Shown one piece after another: positions 27,907 to 38,121 of a DNA stretch of 64,000 bases. The notes below the pieces were generated by a model. That model did not search any database and was not told the origin of the DNA. It saw nothing but the letters and a program-made list of their open reading frames with translations. This DNA comes from DATKUK01 sp035530655. GTDB lineage: Bacteria; Planctomycetota; Phycisphaerae; UBA1845; DATKUK01. The stretch's first letter is position 1. Every line of letters starts with the position of its first letter. The position numbers and the translations under genes are program-made. The DNA is taken from positions 1 through 64,000 of the forward strand of contig DATKUK010000030.1 of the NCBI GenBank assembly GCA_035530655.1. Reading direction: 5' to 3'.

Positions 27907-29361
27907 CTACAAACCCGCCCGGGCCAGCCCTTTCGAGCGTGAGACGAAGCTGAGGAACTGGTTCTGCGTGAGGATGGTGACGCGCAGGGCCTTGGCTTCA
28001 ACCAGCACGCTGTCGTAGCGGACGGCGCGCTGCTGGACCTGTCGGTACTGCTCGACCTGCTGGGCGGTGGCGTCGGGCGACAGCCCACCCACGGCTTGGG
28101 GGCGCCGGCCGAGCACCACGAAATCGGTACGGGCATCGAGGGCGTCGACGACCTGGCCTCCCCATCGGCCAATAAGCCCTTCGACGGTCTGTTCGCCCTG
28201 GGGATCGTCGATACCGTCGCCGTTCAGGTCGAACGTGCCGAGCACGACGAAGCGATACCGGTGATTGCGGTCGTAGATGGGGTTGACCACGTAATCGCCC
28301 TCGACGACGGGATCGCCGGGGGTCGACTCGATGATTTTGCAGGCCGAGGTGTCGCTGTAGATTCCGACGACCTCAATCGTGGCCTTGCCCTGGCCGCCCT
28401 CGGGGACGGGCTTGTCGGCTGCATGGACCTTGAAGGAGAGCCCGAGGGTGATCGGGTTGGTGACCTGGCGACCCAGGTCGATGTACACGATGGGGTCGCC
28501 CGGCAGGGCGGTGAGCACGCGGCCGTCCGCCTGCGTAGCCAGACTCCACTGCTCGGTCTTGGGCCGGAACTGCTGGATGATATCGCCTTGGCGATCGACC
28601 AACTCGCTGAGTCGCTGGTTGTCGGCCTCGAGCTCGCGCAGTCTATCGGTAAGCTTGCGGGTTTCCTCGTCGCGTGCCCGCTCGGCATTCGTGCGGGCAT
28701 CGACGTACTCCTTCTGCAGATCGTCGGTCTTCTGCTCGAATTGGACAGACTGCTGCTCCATCTGCTTGACCTGCTCCTCCATCGCCGCGACCCGCTGGTC
28801 GAAGTCGTTTCTCTGCATGTCGCGTGCGGCGATGGCGTCGTCGCGCTGTTTGGCGAGGTCGTCGGCCTGAGCATCGGCCTGATCGGCGCGCTGCTTCTCG
28901 GTCGCCAGCCATGCGTACATTTGCTGCACGACGTCGAGGAGGGCGACGTCGGCCTCGTCGCCGGGCTCGATCGCGCCGGGGGCGGGAATCTTGGCCTCGG
29001 CCACGATGCGGTCGAGCACGGCCTTGATCTTGGCCTTGACGGTGTCCAGGTCGTCCTGCTCGGCGCCGGTGATTCGCCGGGCGAGTTCCTGTTGACGGAA
29101 TCGCACCTCGCCGGCCACGCTCCGTTTGTTGTCCCGGGCGGCGATGATGACGGCGGAGAGCTGACCCTCCTCGGCTCGCTTGATGAAACCTTCCCGGGCG
29201 GCCACGGCGTCGTCGCGTTGCTTGGCCAGATCCTCCTGCCGGAACGCCAGCAGAACGGTCGTGACGGCGAAAGCGAGCCACAGAATTACGAAGACGATCA
29301 ACCAGACGTGCACGGCTGTAACGCCGCCACCGGTCCGGGCCTGCGGCGGTATCCCTGCCAT
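27907..29361 (-). CDS. Membrane-anchored coiled-coil protein with BRCT-like C-terminus
   Basis: 484 residues. One transmembrane helix (VWLIVFVILWLAFAVTTVLLAF, split around 18-40), then about 230 residues of heptad-like Lys/Glu/Gln-rich coiled coil (to about 270). A beta-rich domain follows (ALPGDPIVYIDLGRQV). Near 385-450 the pattern FVVLGTFDLNG...LIGRWGGQVVDALDARTDFVVLGRRP resembles a BRCT fold ('G.F...........I...GG.V.......T.YLV.G'). This is motif reading, not a search. The AAGGAGACT site fits the ATG at 29361. It probably acts as an envelope-linked organiser. Confidence 0.55.
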   Translation of the reverse strand: MAGIPPQARTGGGVTAVHVWLIVFVILWLAFAVTTVLLAFRQEDLAKQRDDAVAAREGFIKRAEEGQLSAVIIAARDNKRSVAGEVRFRQQELARRITGAEQDDLDTVKAKIKAVLDRIVAEAKIPAPGAIEPGDEADVALLDVVQQMYAWLATEKQRADQADAQADDLAKQRDDAIAARDMQRNDFDQRVAAMEEQVKQMEQQSVQFEQKTDDLQKEYVDARTNAERARDEETRKLTDRLRELEADNQRLSELVDRQGDIIQQFRPKTEQWSLATQADGRVLTALPGDPIVYIDLGRQVTNPITLGLSFKVHAADKPVPEGGQGKATIEVVGIYSDTSACKIIESTPGDPVVEGDYVVNPIYDRNHRYRFVVLGTFDLNGDGIDDPQGEQTVEGLIGRWGGQVVDALDARTDFVVLGRRPQAVGGLSPDATAQQVEQYRQVQQRAVRYDSVLVEAKALRVTILTQNQFLSFVSRSKGLARAGL

Positions 29362-29636
29362 TTACAGTCTCCTTGCAGAACGAGCCCGGCGCGACCAGCC
29401 TGCCGCATCGTCGCCGGCGCAGGCCCCGGCCGCCGGTCTGGCCGAAGGCAACGATACACCTGTTCGCCCACTGAGGCTACAATGGCCGCCGACGTTGCTG
29501 CCAACGCTGCCAGCGGCCTCGTTGCGGCAGCGGACTTGCCGCCATAGGCCAGCGGGTGAGTATGTCCTCCCCCGCAACGAGTGTCAAGCAGGACAGGTAC
29601 AGGCGGGTTGCTGACGGCGAGGCGCGGGGAACAACC

Positions 29637-32387
29637 ATGTCTTCCAGCCGTAAGAGCCTCTATCTGATCGACGGACACGCTCAGATCTACCGCTGCTACT
29701 ACGCCCCTTTCCGCGATCTGACGGCTCCGTCGGGCGAGCCGACCAAAGCCACATACGTCTTCTGCAACATGCTGCTGAAGCTTGTCGGCCAGCGGCGGCC
29801 TGACTACCTCGCGATGGTCATGGACGTACCCACCGAGACGTTGCTTCGCCGGCAGGCATTTGCCGAATATAAGGCCCAGCGGCAGCCACCTCCCGAGGAT
29901 ATGGAGCCCCAGATTCAACGCATTCTGGCCATTCTGGACGCGATGAAGATACCGATGCTGCGGGCGGAGCGGTTCGAGGCGGACGACGTCATGGCCACAA
30001 TCGTCCATCGGCTACGCGGGCAAGCCGCCGGGACAGAGATCTTCCTGGTCAGCCGCGACAAGGACCTCGAGCAACTGCTCGGTCCGGGCGTGTTCATGTA
30101 CGACCCTGCCAAGGACGAAGTGATCGACGCTGACGCCCTTGAGGCCAGCAAGGGCTATCGGCCTGAGCAAGTCATCGATGTGCAGACGCTGACGGGCGAC
30201 TCGACCGACAATATTCCCGGCGTACCGGGGGTGGGAGCCAAAACGGCGGTCCGACTGATCGGGAAGTACGGGTCGGCGGAGGCGGTGGTGGCGCATGCCC
30301 ACGAGCAGTCGCCCAAGTTGCGTGCCAATCTGAAGGCCTTTGCGGGATCGTTGTCGATGACCAGGGATCTGGTCTCGCTACGGACCGACGTTCCTGTGGA
30401 TGTCGATCTGGACGCGTGGCGATTAAAGGGTATCGACGCGGACGTTTTGCGTCCGATGTTTCGCGAGCTGGGGTTCGATCGTCTGCTCCAGCAGCTCGAT
30501 CGGATGGATGGATCGGCAGCCGCGGTCGCAGCGGGGCCGGCTGACTCGATTGCGGCCGAGCCGGGCGTACTGGAGACGGCCAAGGGCGCCGACTACCGCA
30601 CAGTCGAGACGGACGAGCAACTGCGAGAGCTGGCTGCGAAGCTGCGTGGCTCGGGCGGCTTCGCCTTCGACACCGAGACGACCGGCCTGAAGCCCGTCGA
30701 CGCCGAATTGGTGGGTCTGTCGTTCTCGTGGGCAGCGAGGCAGGGCTATTACGTACCCGTCCGCAGCGCGACCGGGCCGACCGCACCGATCGAGTCGGTC
30801 CGGCGCGAACTGGGTGCGGTGCTGGCCGACGGCAGCATTCCCAAGTGCGGGCAGAACGTCAAATACGACCTGATTGTGCTGCGTCAGGCGGGCATCGACG
30901 TGGCTGGGGCGGACTTCGACAGCATGATTGCCGCCTTTCTGTTGCACCCCACCCGGCGATCGTACGGCCTGAGTGCGCTGGCGGAGGAGCTGCTGGGGTA
31001 CCGGATGATCGAGATCACCGAGCTGATCGGTAAGGGCAAAAAACAGATCCCGATCGATCAGGTCGATCCGGGGCTGCTGTGCACGTACGCCGCGGAAGAC
31101 GCGGATATCGCATGGCGCCTGCGGGGGCTGCTCGAGCCTCGCCTGTCCGAGGCCGGGCTGGATGAGTTGTTTCGCGCCACCGAGATGCCGCTAGTGGAGG
31201 TGCTGGCCGAAATGGAATGCACCGGTGTAGCCATCGACACCGAGCACTTGGCCAGGCTAAGCAACTCTCTGGCCGACCGCATCACACATCTGAAGCGACA
31301 GATCCACAAAGAAGCCGGACACGAGTTCAATATCGATTCGCCGCGGCAGTTGGGGCAGTTGCTGTTCGATGAGTTGGGCCTGCGTGTGGTGCGGAAGACC
31401 AAGACCTCGCGTTCGACGGACGCCGAGACGCTTTCCATGCTGGCGTGGGAGACGGACGAGCCGCTGCCGAAACTGGTGCTGCAATACCGCGAGCTGACCA
31501 AGCTGAAGAATACGTATGTCGACACGCTGCCGGAGATGATCAGCGAGAAGACGGGGCGCATCCACGCCAGTTTCAACCCCACGGGTGCGGTGACGGGGCG
31601 TCTGAGCTCGAGCGACCCGAACCTGCAGAACATCCCGGTCCGGACCGAGCAGGGCCGCGAGATACGCCGTGCGTTTGTGCCCGGCCTGCAGGGGCACGTG
31701 CTGCTGACGGCCGACTATTCGCAGGTTGAGCTGCGTGTTCTGGCCCATTTTTGCCAGGATGAAGGCCTACTGGCGGCGTTTCGCGAGGACCGTGACATCC
31801 ACACGTATGTGGCCAGCCAGATCTTCAGCGTGGCGCTCGAGCAGGTCGACACTCAGCAGCGCAGCCGGGCCAAGGCGGTGAACTTCGGGATCATCTATGG
31901 GCAGACGCCTTACGGCCTGTCACGGAGCGTGGGGATTCCGGTCGGTGAGGCCAAGGCTTTTATCGACATGTACTTTTTGCGCTATCCGGGTATCCGGATG
32001 TTCCTGGATGACTGCATCGCCCGGGCCAGGCGGAACGGATACGTGGAAACCATCCTTGGCCGGCGCAGGCCCGTGGAGGAAATCCACTCGCGCAACGCCA
32101 CGCGCAGATCGCTGGGCGAGCGTCTCGCGGTCAACACGGTGATCCAGGGCTCGGCGGCGGATCTGATCAAGACAGCGATGCTGAGTATTCATCGCCACAT
32201 TCGGCGCGAGGGATTGCCTGCCCGCATGCTAATCCAGGTGCACGATGAGTTGGTTTTCGAGGTGCCGGCCGAGGCCGCGGAAGAGACGGCGGAGATGGTC
32301 CGCCGCGAAATGACCACCGCGCTGGATCTGGACGTTCCGTTGAAGGTCGATATCAACACGGGAGCCAACTGGTTGGAGAGCAAATAG
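29637..32387 (+). CDS. polA: DNA polymerase I
   Basis: 916 residues from the ATG at 29637; the frame extends 27 codons upstream without character. Three domains: an N-terminal 5'-3' flap nuclease (LYLIDGHAQIYRCYYAPF to about 300, with GDSTDNIPGVPGVGAKTA); a 3'-5' exonuclease with intact catalytic residues (FAFDTETTGL, KCGQNVKYDL, YAAEDADIAW), so proofreading is likely; and the polymerase with motif A DYSQVELRVLAHF (near 692), O-helix RSRAKAVNFGIIYGQ (near 745) and motif C VHDELVFEVP (near 868). Functions in Okazaki fragment maturation and repair. It converges on the hybrid kinase gene. Confidence 0.97.
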   Translation: MSSSRKSLYLIDGHAQIYRCYYAPFRDLTAPSGEPTKATYVFCNMLLKLVGQRRPDYLAMVMDVPTETLLRRQAFAEYKAQRQPPPEDMEPQIQRILAILDAMKIPMLRAERFEADDVMATIVHRLRGQAAGTEIFLVSRDKDLEQLLGPGVFMYDPAKDEVIDADALEASKGYRPEQVIDVQTLTGDSTDNIPGVPGVGAKTAVRLIGKYGSAEAVVAHAHEQSPKLRANLKAFAGSLSMTRDLVSLRTDVPVDVDLDAWRLKGIDADVLRPMFRELGFDRLLQQLDRMDGSAAAVAAGPADSIAAEPGVLETAKGADYRTVETDEQLRELAAKLRGSGGFAFDTETTGLKPVDAELVGLSFSWAARQGYYVPVRSATGPTAPIESVRRELGAVLADGSIPKCGQNVKYDLIVLRQAGIDVAGADFDSMIAAFLLHPTRRSYGLSALAEELLGYRMIEITELIGKGKKQIPIDQVDPGLLCTYAAEDADIAWRLRGLLEPRLSEAGLDELFRATEMPLVEVLAEMECTGVAIDTEHLARLSNSLADRITHLKRQIHKEAGHEFNIDSPRQLGQLLFDELGLRVVRKTKTSRSTDAETLSMLAWETDEPLPKLVLQYRELTKLKNTYVDTLPEMISEKTGRIHASFNPTGAVTGRLSSSDPNLQNIPVRTEQGREIRRAFVPGLQGHVLLTADYSQVELRVLAHFCQDEGLLAAFREDRDIHTYVASQIFSVALEQVDTQQRSRAKAVNFGIIYGQTPYGLSRSVGIPVGEAKAFIDMYFLRYPGIRMFLDDCIARARRNGYVETILGRRRPVEEIHSRNATRRSLGERLAVNTVIQGSAADLIKTAMLSIHRHIRREGLPARMLIQVHDELVFEVPAEAAEETAEMVRREMTTALDLDVPLKVDINTGANWLESK

Positions 32388-32454
32388 CAGGGGGAACTCT
32401 CGCGACGGCCGGGCGGGCTGACGCGAGTGATTGCGGATGGATCTTTGTCGGCGT

Positions 32455-34695
32455 CTAGGTCACGGGTGCGGCGGCGAGCACGCTGTCGATGGTCTCGAAG
32501 AGCCGCTTGCCGTTGATGGGCTTGGTGACGTATTCGTCCATGCCGGACTCGAGGCAGCGCCGACGATCCTCCTTGTCGGCGCTGGCGGTCATGGCGATGA
32601 TCGGAATGTGGCGACCGGACGGTTGCTCGGCCTGCTCGGCACGACGGATGGCCGCGGCCGCCTCAAAGCCGTCCATATTCGGCATTTGCACGTCCATCAG
32701 AATGATATCGAACTGCTCTCGCCGCAGGGCTCTTAGAACTTCTGCGCCGTCAGGGACGACCACGACGCGATGGCCCTTCCTTTCGAGGGCACGCACGGCC
32801 AACATCTGATTGACGACGTTGTCCTCCGCCAGGAGGATGCGCAGCGGGCGATGCTCTGAGAGGGCAGGGGGCGACTCTTGTGCATCGGGCGAGCTCTGGT
32901 CCTCGCCAGGCTGTGCGGGCCGATCGTCGGGTGACGGTCGACGACCGACAGCGGTGCGGACCGCTTCGAGAAGGTTGGTCTCGAGAACCGGTTTGACCAG
33001 ATGACCGGCCACCCCAAGCTGCTCACAGAGGTCGGTGAGACCGTGGATGCGTGTGACAGGCGCGAGCAACAGTACCGCACGGACCATGCCGGACTGCTGC
33101 TGGATCTGCTTGGCGAGGGCGAAGCCATCGGTACCGGGCATGTCACCGTCCACAATGGCCAGATCGAAGGGCTCGGCTGCCTGCTTCATCGTCTCCAGCG
33201 CCGCAGGCGCGTCGGCGGCCAGGGCCGTGCAGGCCCCCCAGTTACCCAAGTGCTGAGCGAGTACGTTCCTGCTGGTTTCGTTGTCGTCAACCACGAGCAC
33301 GCGCAATGCAGACAGCTCGTCGCCTGAAGCTGCAGAATCGTCGTGGCTGGGCTTCTGCAGACCAAAGACGGCGGTAAAGTGGAAGCAACTGCCTTTTCCG
33401 GGCTCGCTCTGGACCCACATACGGCCGCCCATCATTCCCGTCAATTCGGAGGATATGGCCAGCCCCAGACCGGTGCCCCCGTATCTACGGGTAGCCGATC
33501 CGTTCGCCTGGGAGAAGGATTCGAAGATGGTTCTTTGTTTGTCGGCAGCGATGCCGATACCGGTGTCGGCAACGGTGAAGTGGAGTTTGATGTTGTCGGC
33601 CTGGCACGACTCGGTTTCGACGCGGACGACGACTTCACCGTCATCTGTGAACTTGATGGCATTGCCCACAAGATTCACCAGGATTTGCCGCAGACGGTCC
33701 AGATCGCCGACCAGGGCATCGCGCACGTCCGGCTCGACGCCGCAGACCAGCTCGATGCCCTTTTCGTGCGCCGCCATCGCCTGCCATTGGAGCGCATCGC
33801 CGAGGCATTCTCGCAGACCGAAAGTCACCAAGTCGAGGTCGAGCTTACCCGCCTCGATCTTGGAGAAGTCGAGGATGTCGTTGATGACCACCATGAGAGC
33901 ATTGGCCGACTTTCTGACCATCTCCAGATAGCGCTGCTGCTCTGCCGTCAAGGTGGTATCCAGGAGCAGCTCGGTCATACCGATGATGCCGTTCATCGGG
34001 GTGCGAATCTCATGGCTCATGTTGGCCAGGAACTGTGATTTGGCGCGGTTGGCCTGCTCGGCCTGCTCCATGGCCTGCTGCAGCGCGGCCGACCGTTTGG
34101 CCACCTCTCTTTCGAGGTGAAGAATGTGGCCACGCTTCTCACGGAGGCGTTCGTCGCGCTCCTGAAGGTTACTCGACACGACGGCCGTGTGCGCCCGCCG
34201 GATCGTCTCCTGTTCGTTCAGCAAATGTTGAATTCGAGTGTTGGCGGTACGAAGCTGGTCCAGTGCCCCCATAGCCGTCCAAGCGAGGTTTGACCAGATC
34301 TGAAGCTCGCGACGCCATCGCTCATCGGGCGTGAAGGTGTCGGGCGGCTGCTCGATTAGCGCCCCAAGAAAGCCGATTCGTCCGTCATAGGACACCACAC
34401 GCAGCCCGACGACCAGGTGGGTCCGACGGTCGTCGGGCCCCCATGGGATCAGGACGAACGCCTCGGTGGGAAGTGAGACGGTGAGGATATCGCAGATCGA
34501 ACGGATCCACTCGGTCGAGACGTCGCCGCCCTCGCAGGAGTGAGCCAACAAGCGTCCCGTCTCGTCGGTCATGAACAGCAGTGACGGTTTGAGTGGGGCG
34601 AGTCGTCCGCCAAGCTGCGCGAGCGAGCCGGTGTCGTCGGCGGGCAGCCGGCTTTCGGGAAACATCGAGTCGATTTCTTCCAGGAAATCCAACAT
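32455..34695 (-). CDS. Hybrid sensor histidine kinase with two receiver domains
   Basis: 746 residues. A GAF-like N-terminal sensory region (about 1-200) leads through a coiled coil into HisKA with ANMSHEIRTPMNGIIGM (His near 230), HATPase (VGNAIKFTDDGE, VADTGIGIAADKQ, YGGTGLGLAIS), then REC1 (LRVLVVDDNETSR, acceptor in IVDGDMPG) and REC2 (LRILLAEDNVVNQ, acceptor in ILMDVQMPNMDG, Lys in VTKP). No membrane helix was seen, so it senses inside the cell or through a partner. It follows the HDOD gene after 11 bases in one operon. The order kinase-REC-REC is BarA-like but lacks an Hpt domain, so a separate phosphotransfer protein is expected. Confidence 0.9.
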   Translation of the reverse strand: MLDFLEEIDSMFPESRLPADDTGSLAQLGGRLAPLKPSLLFMTDETGRLLAHSCEGGDVSTEWIRSICDILTVSLPTEAFVLIPWGPDDRRTHLVVGLRVVSYDGRIGFLGALIEQPPDTFTPDERWRRELQIWSNLAWTAMGALDQLRTANTRIQHLLNEQETIRRAHTAVVSSNLQERDERLREKRGHILHLEREVAKRSAALQQAMEQAEQANRAKSQFLANMSHEIRTPMNGIIGMTELLLDTTLTAEQQRYLEMVRKSANALMVVINDILDFSKIEAGKLDLDLVTFGLRECLGDALQWQAMAAHEKGIELVCGVEPDVRDALVGDLDRLRQILVNLVGNAIKFTDDGEVVVRVETESCQADNIKLHFTVADTGIGIAADKQRTIFESFSQANGSATRRYGGTGLGLAISSELTGMMGGRMWVQSEPGKGSCFHFTAVFGLQKPSHDDSAASGDELSALRVLVVDDNETSRNVLAQHLGNWGACTALAADAPAALETMKQAAEPFDLAIVDGDMPGTDGFALAKQIQQQSGMVRAVLLLAPVTRIHGLTDLCEQLGVAGHLVKPVLETNLLEAVRTAVGRRPSPDDRPAQPGEDQSSPDAQESPPALSEHRPLRILLAEDNVVNQMLAVRALERKGHRVVVVPDGAEVLRALRREQFDIILMDVQMPNMDGFEAAAAIRRAEQAEQPSGRHIPIIAMTASADKEDRRRCLESGMDEYVTKPINGKRLFETIDSVLAAAPVT

Positions 34696-34706
34696 ACGAA
34701 TCGGCT

Positions 34707-35591
34707 CTACAGTTCAAACAGACCTTCGTTCAGCGAAACCTCGCGATCCAGATCCGATGCCAGCACCACGATGTCCTCTTTGCTCAGATTCAGGACCTGG
34801 AAGGCATACACCGGCGCTTTGACCAGTTTCTGTCCCACGGACGACGTACCTTTGAGCGTACAGATGAGATTGGCAACCTCCACACATTGGATGAGGCTCG
34901 CATCTTCGCCCCGGTATTGCTGCGACATGTGGTGGAAGCGAATGGCGGCTCGGACCACGGACGGAAAGTGCCATTTTTCCGCGATGCGCGAACCGAGGGT
35001 GGTATGGTCGAAGCCCAACGTGTCGCGCTCCACTTCACATAGCGGCGTGGAGCCGTCGAGGCCCTGGATAACCTGCCGGAACGGCTGGTGCAGATGTTGA
35101 TCCTCGAGGATGATGCCGATGTCGTGCAAGAGGCCGGCCAGGAAACAGTCTTCGAAACTCGCCAGCTTGGACCGCGTGGCGATGAGGCGTGCGCAGAGTC
35201 CCACCGACACCATGTGTCGCCAGAGCATGTCGCGGCGGTAGCGCCCGACGGCCTCGCCCGTCTTGAAGATCTTGGCGACGGACGCGGTCATCGCCAGATT
35301 GCGGATCTCACTGAACCCCAGGTAGCTGATTGCGTGATGCAGGTTGGTGATTGTCGCGCGTAGACCGTACGCGGCCGAGTTGATGCTACGCAGCACCCGG
35401 CCGCTCAGGGCCGGATCGCCTTCCACCACGCGCTTGAGATCGGCCGCTCCGGCGTTCGGATCCCTTGCGATCTCCATGACCTTGACGGCAATGTGAGGCA
35501 GCGTTGAGATCTCGACGATACGATCGATAGCCGCGTCAATCGAGGGTGGTGCCGGCGCCGCCGGTGCTGCATTGTTGACCTCTGCCGACAT
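34707..35591 (-). CDS. HDOD-domain protein
   Basis: 294 residues. After a Pro/Ala-rich start, the HDOD fold spans about 20-230: 'TLPHIAVKVMEIARDPNAGA', 'GDPALSGRVLRSINSAAYG' and 'SYLGFSEIRNLAMTASV' are family hallmarks. An HD-type helix region HDIGIILEDQH follows, but the paired His-Asp of active c-di-GMP phosphodiesterases is incomplete, as is usual for HDOD proteins. Such proteins act as signalling adaptors. An AAAGGGAG site precedes the ATG. It is the first gene of an operon with the hybrid kinase, which suggests a shared signalling pathway. Confidence 0.88.
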   Translation of the reverse strand: MSAEVNNAAPAAPAPPSIDAAIDRIVEISTLPHIAVKVMEIARDPNAGAADLKRVVEGDPALSGRVLRSINSAAYGLRATITNLHHAISYLGFSEIRNLAMTASVAKIFKTGEAVGRYRRDMLWRHMVSVGLCARLIATRSKLASFEDCFLAGLLHDIGIILEDQHLHQPFRQVIQGLDGSTPLCEVERDTLGFDHTTLGSRIAEKWHFPSVVRAAIRFHHMSQQYRGEDASLIQCVEVANLICTLKGTSSVGQKLVKAPVYAFQVLNLSKEDIVVLASDLDREVSLNEGLFEL

Positions 35592-36061
35592 CTATGTTAG
35601 CTCCCTTTTCCTCTTCCTCTGTTGGCACTGAGAGCCGTTGTCGAGGAACGCCACAGACTCCCGATGGTCCTCGACGTGGATCGCCGGAGGACACGTGCCT
35701 GGCTCGTTTTTCGCTGACGTGGGCCTTCGCACAGTGCAACGGTCCCGGTCGCCATCCTCGCCAGGTTTCGCACGCCACCGCCCTGCCCGGCACGCCGGCG
35801 CATTTTGCCACCGGCCAACGGACAGGCGCTGCACTTCTCACCAGCACTGTTATCGTAAGGGCTGGGAGTTACCCTTAGCTATTGTTGTTCGGCGGAGTGG
35901 AACTTCCTATAAGATCACGCTCTACCACGTGCGGCGCGCACTCATGTTGGATGATCCGGCCGACTGGGCCGGCTGGTGGGTCATTGCTGCCGACTGTCAC
36001 CGGCACTATGCTCTTTGCCTGCTTCGGCTGTGGTCGCCGAGGCATAAGGATGTGTGATTTG
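35592..36061. other. Intergenic region between HDOD gene and yidC
   Basis: About 470 bases. The yidC frame opens at 35882, but residues before 36062 lack family similarity. No RNA gene or repeat was recognised. It probably carries the divergent promoters. Confidence 0.4.
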
Positions 36062-37831
36062 ATGGTTCGGGGAGTCTGTACGCACCTGAGCACGGCTTTG
36101 GTTCTCCTGGCGGGTTCGCGGGCCTGCGGCCAGGATTTGACGGCGGCTCCGAGGTTAGGCGGAGACGACCTGGTTGTACATTTCGTCGCCGGAGGCGCCG
36201 ACGTCCAACGGGCGTACCTGCCCGGGTATCCGGTGAGTGCCGAACGTCGTGAACCGTACGTTTTGCTGGGGGCCTCGCCAGAGCCGACGGGCCCGTCGCA
36301 CCTGTTCGCGACGTCAGTGGCCGTCGAGGACCCGCAGACGGTCATCGACCTTAGCGCCCCCGGAATGTGGACCCAATCAGACGCAGAGCCGCAGCACATC
36401 GTCTTTGAGACGGTCGCCTCGTTGGGCGGGCAGCCCACTCTGTCGATACGAAAGACATTCGCGCTGAAGAACCGCTTTGACATTCATGTCGAGTATCGAA
36501 TCGAGAATCTGACCGAACAAGACATCACTTTCGGTCTGACCCAGCAGGGCCCGGGCGGCATGCCGCGCGAGGACGTCCGCACGGACTATCGCAGCCTCTA
36601 CATCGCTCGCCAGCGGAAGGGCCGGATTCGTGTCCGCCGCATACGAGCCGGCCAGGCGGAGAACCCCCGCTACGAGCACTTGCTGGCCAACGATCCCGAA
36701 CAGCCGATCGTCTGGTGGGCGGTCGCCAACAGGTACTTCGCAGCCATCATCGTTCCCCTCGACGCGGGCAGCACCGAACGGATCGAGTTGGAGGCGATCG
36801 ACGACTCGCCCGCCCAGCCATTCCGCTGTCGCTGGCAGACCGGTCGGATTGAGTTGGCCGCCGGCCAGAGCACGACGCTGCGCTACTGGGCTTACCTAGG
36901 CCCGCAGGACCGGGAGCTATTTGCCTCGAACGGCCAGTATGCCGAACTGGCGTTTGGCGACTTGATCGACGCGCACGGCTCGATGTGTACGTTCAGCCTG
37001 CTGGGACGCGGCATGTCCTGGCTGCTGCGGTCGTTGGTGCGCGTAAGCCCCGGGCACAACTACGGGCTCGCTATTCTGTTTATGGTTGTCATCTTTCGTA
37101 TCCTGCTGGGTCCGCTGTCGCGCTATGGCTTCCGCAAGACCGCGAGCGTGCAGTTGGCCTCGCGCAGGCTGCGACCGAAGGTGGAAGAACTCAAGAAGCA
37201 GTTCGGCAACAGCAATGAAGAGAAAGAAGCCCTCAACAAGGAGGTCATCAAGCTCTACCAGGCCGAGGGCATCACGCCGGCCGCTCAATTCGGCGGCTGC
37301 CTGCCGTTACTGGTGCAAATCCCCATCTGGGCAGCGCTATTTACAGCCATCAACTCCACCATTGAGTTGCGGGGTGCGCCGTTTGTGCTTTGGATCAACG
37401 ACCTGTCGGCACCGGACGCGCTGGTTCGGTTCGGCCGGGCGTATTCGATTCCCATTCTCGGCGTGCTGTCGGGGCCCATCGGCTCTCTGAACGTCCTGCC
37501 GATCCTCATGGGGTTGCTTTCCGGCATGTGGCAGACCCTGCGCAAGGGTTCGCTCGACGCCGACAAACCCAAACGCCGCCGGAGCTTCGGGCCGCTGATC
37601 GGTGCTGGTCTATTCGTACTGTTTCTCTACAACGCCCCCAGCGGCCTGACGCTGTACATCGCCGCCAGCACGACCATTAACGGCATCCAGCGCTGGCGGA
37701 TCACCCAAAAGCTGAGCGAAGCCATGGCAGCCGAAGACCAGGCCGCCAGCCAGGAATCCGCCAACGGTCAAGCGCCCGCTGCACCTCAGGAGCCGACGCA
37801 GCCCCCAGAGCAGCCCCCGCCTCCCGCCTGA
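36062..37831 (+). CDS. yidC: Membrane protein insertase YidC/Oxa1
   Basis: 589 residues from the ATG at 36062 (AAGGA 11 bases upstream; an in-frame ATG at 36050 is also possible). An N-terminal signal-like helix is followed by the large beta-sandwich periplasmic domain of Gram-negative-type YidC (about 30-320, ending with ALRYWAYLGPQDRELF-like pattern). The insertase core starts at about 340 with HNYGLAILFMVVIFRILLGP, containing the conserved Arg of the hydrophilic groove, and continues through RRLRPKVEELKKQF, GGCLPLLVQIPIWAALF and YNAPSGLTLYIAAS. The C-terminus is a Gln/Pro-rich tail. It inserts and folds inner-membrane proteins with or without Sec. The big periplasmic domain supports a diderm envelope. 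Confidence 0.95.
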   Translation: MVRGVCTHLSTALVLLAGSRACGQDLTAAPRLGGDDLVVHFVAGGADVQRAYLPGYPVSAERREPYVLLGASPEPTGPSHLFATSVAVEDPQTVIDLSAPGMWTQSDAEPQHIVFETVASLGGQPTLSIRKTFALKNRFDIHVEYRIENLTEQDITFGLTQQGPGGMPREDVRTDYRSLYIARQRKGRIRVRRIRAGQAENPRYEHLLANDPEQPIVWWAVANRYFAAIIVPLDAGSTERIELEAIDDSPAQPFRCRWQTGRIELAAGQSTTLRYWAYLGPQDRELFASNGQYAELAFGDLIDAHGSMCTFSLLGRGMSWLLRSLVRVSPGHNYGLAILFMVVIFRILLGPLSRYGFRKTASVQLASRRLRPKVEELKKQFGNSNEEKEALNKEVIKLYQAEGITPAAQFGGCLPLLVQIPIWAALFTAINSTIELRGAPFVLWINDLSAPDALVRFGRAYSIPILGVLSGPIGSLNVLPILMGLLSGMWQTLRKGSLDADKPKRRRSFGPLIGAGLFVLFLYNAPSGLTLYIAASTTINGIQRWRITQKLSEAMAAEDQAASQESANGQAPAAPQEPTQPPEQPPPPA

Positions 37832-38121
37832 CGCTCTAAAGGGAGGGGCCGCACAAGGCCAATCCCACTCACTCAGCCGCGGTGGAATCGGTCCATCCGC
37901 AGGCATAGCATCCCCGTAGCCGAAGATGGTGACGACATGTACAGGCTACTTGGAATCCACGTTCTGCACATCCTGAGAGCCAGATTCGTCAATGAAAAGA
38001 AGGTGCCGGGTAGGCTTGCGCAGCCTTTGTCCCTCTAAGAGCCAAAACAACTCGTTATGTGCATGTGCGAATTAGTGCTGGGCTTCAAGCACAGAAGGGC
38101 GAAGCAAGTCAGATGAAGGCT
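37832..38121. other. Intergenic region between convergent yidC and smc
   Basis: About 290 bases with no supported gene, no U-tract terminator and none of the hairpin repeats seen elsewhere. Confidence 0.4.
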
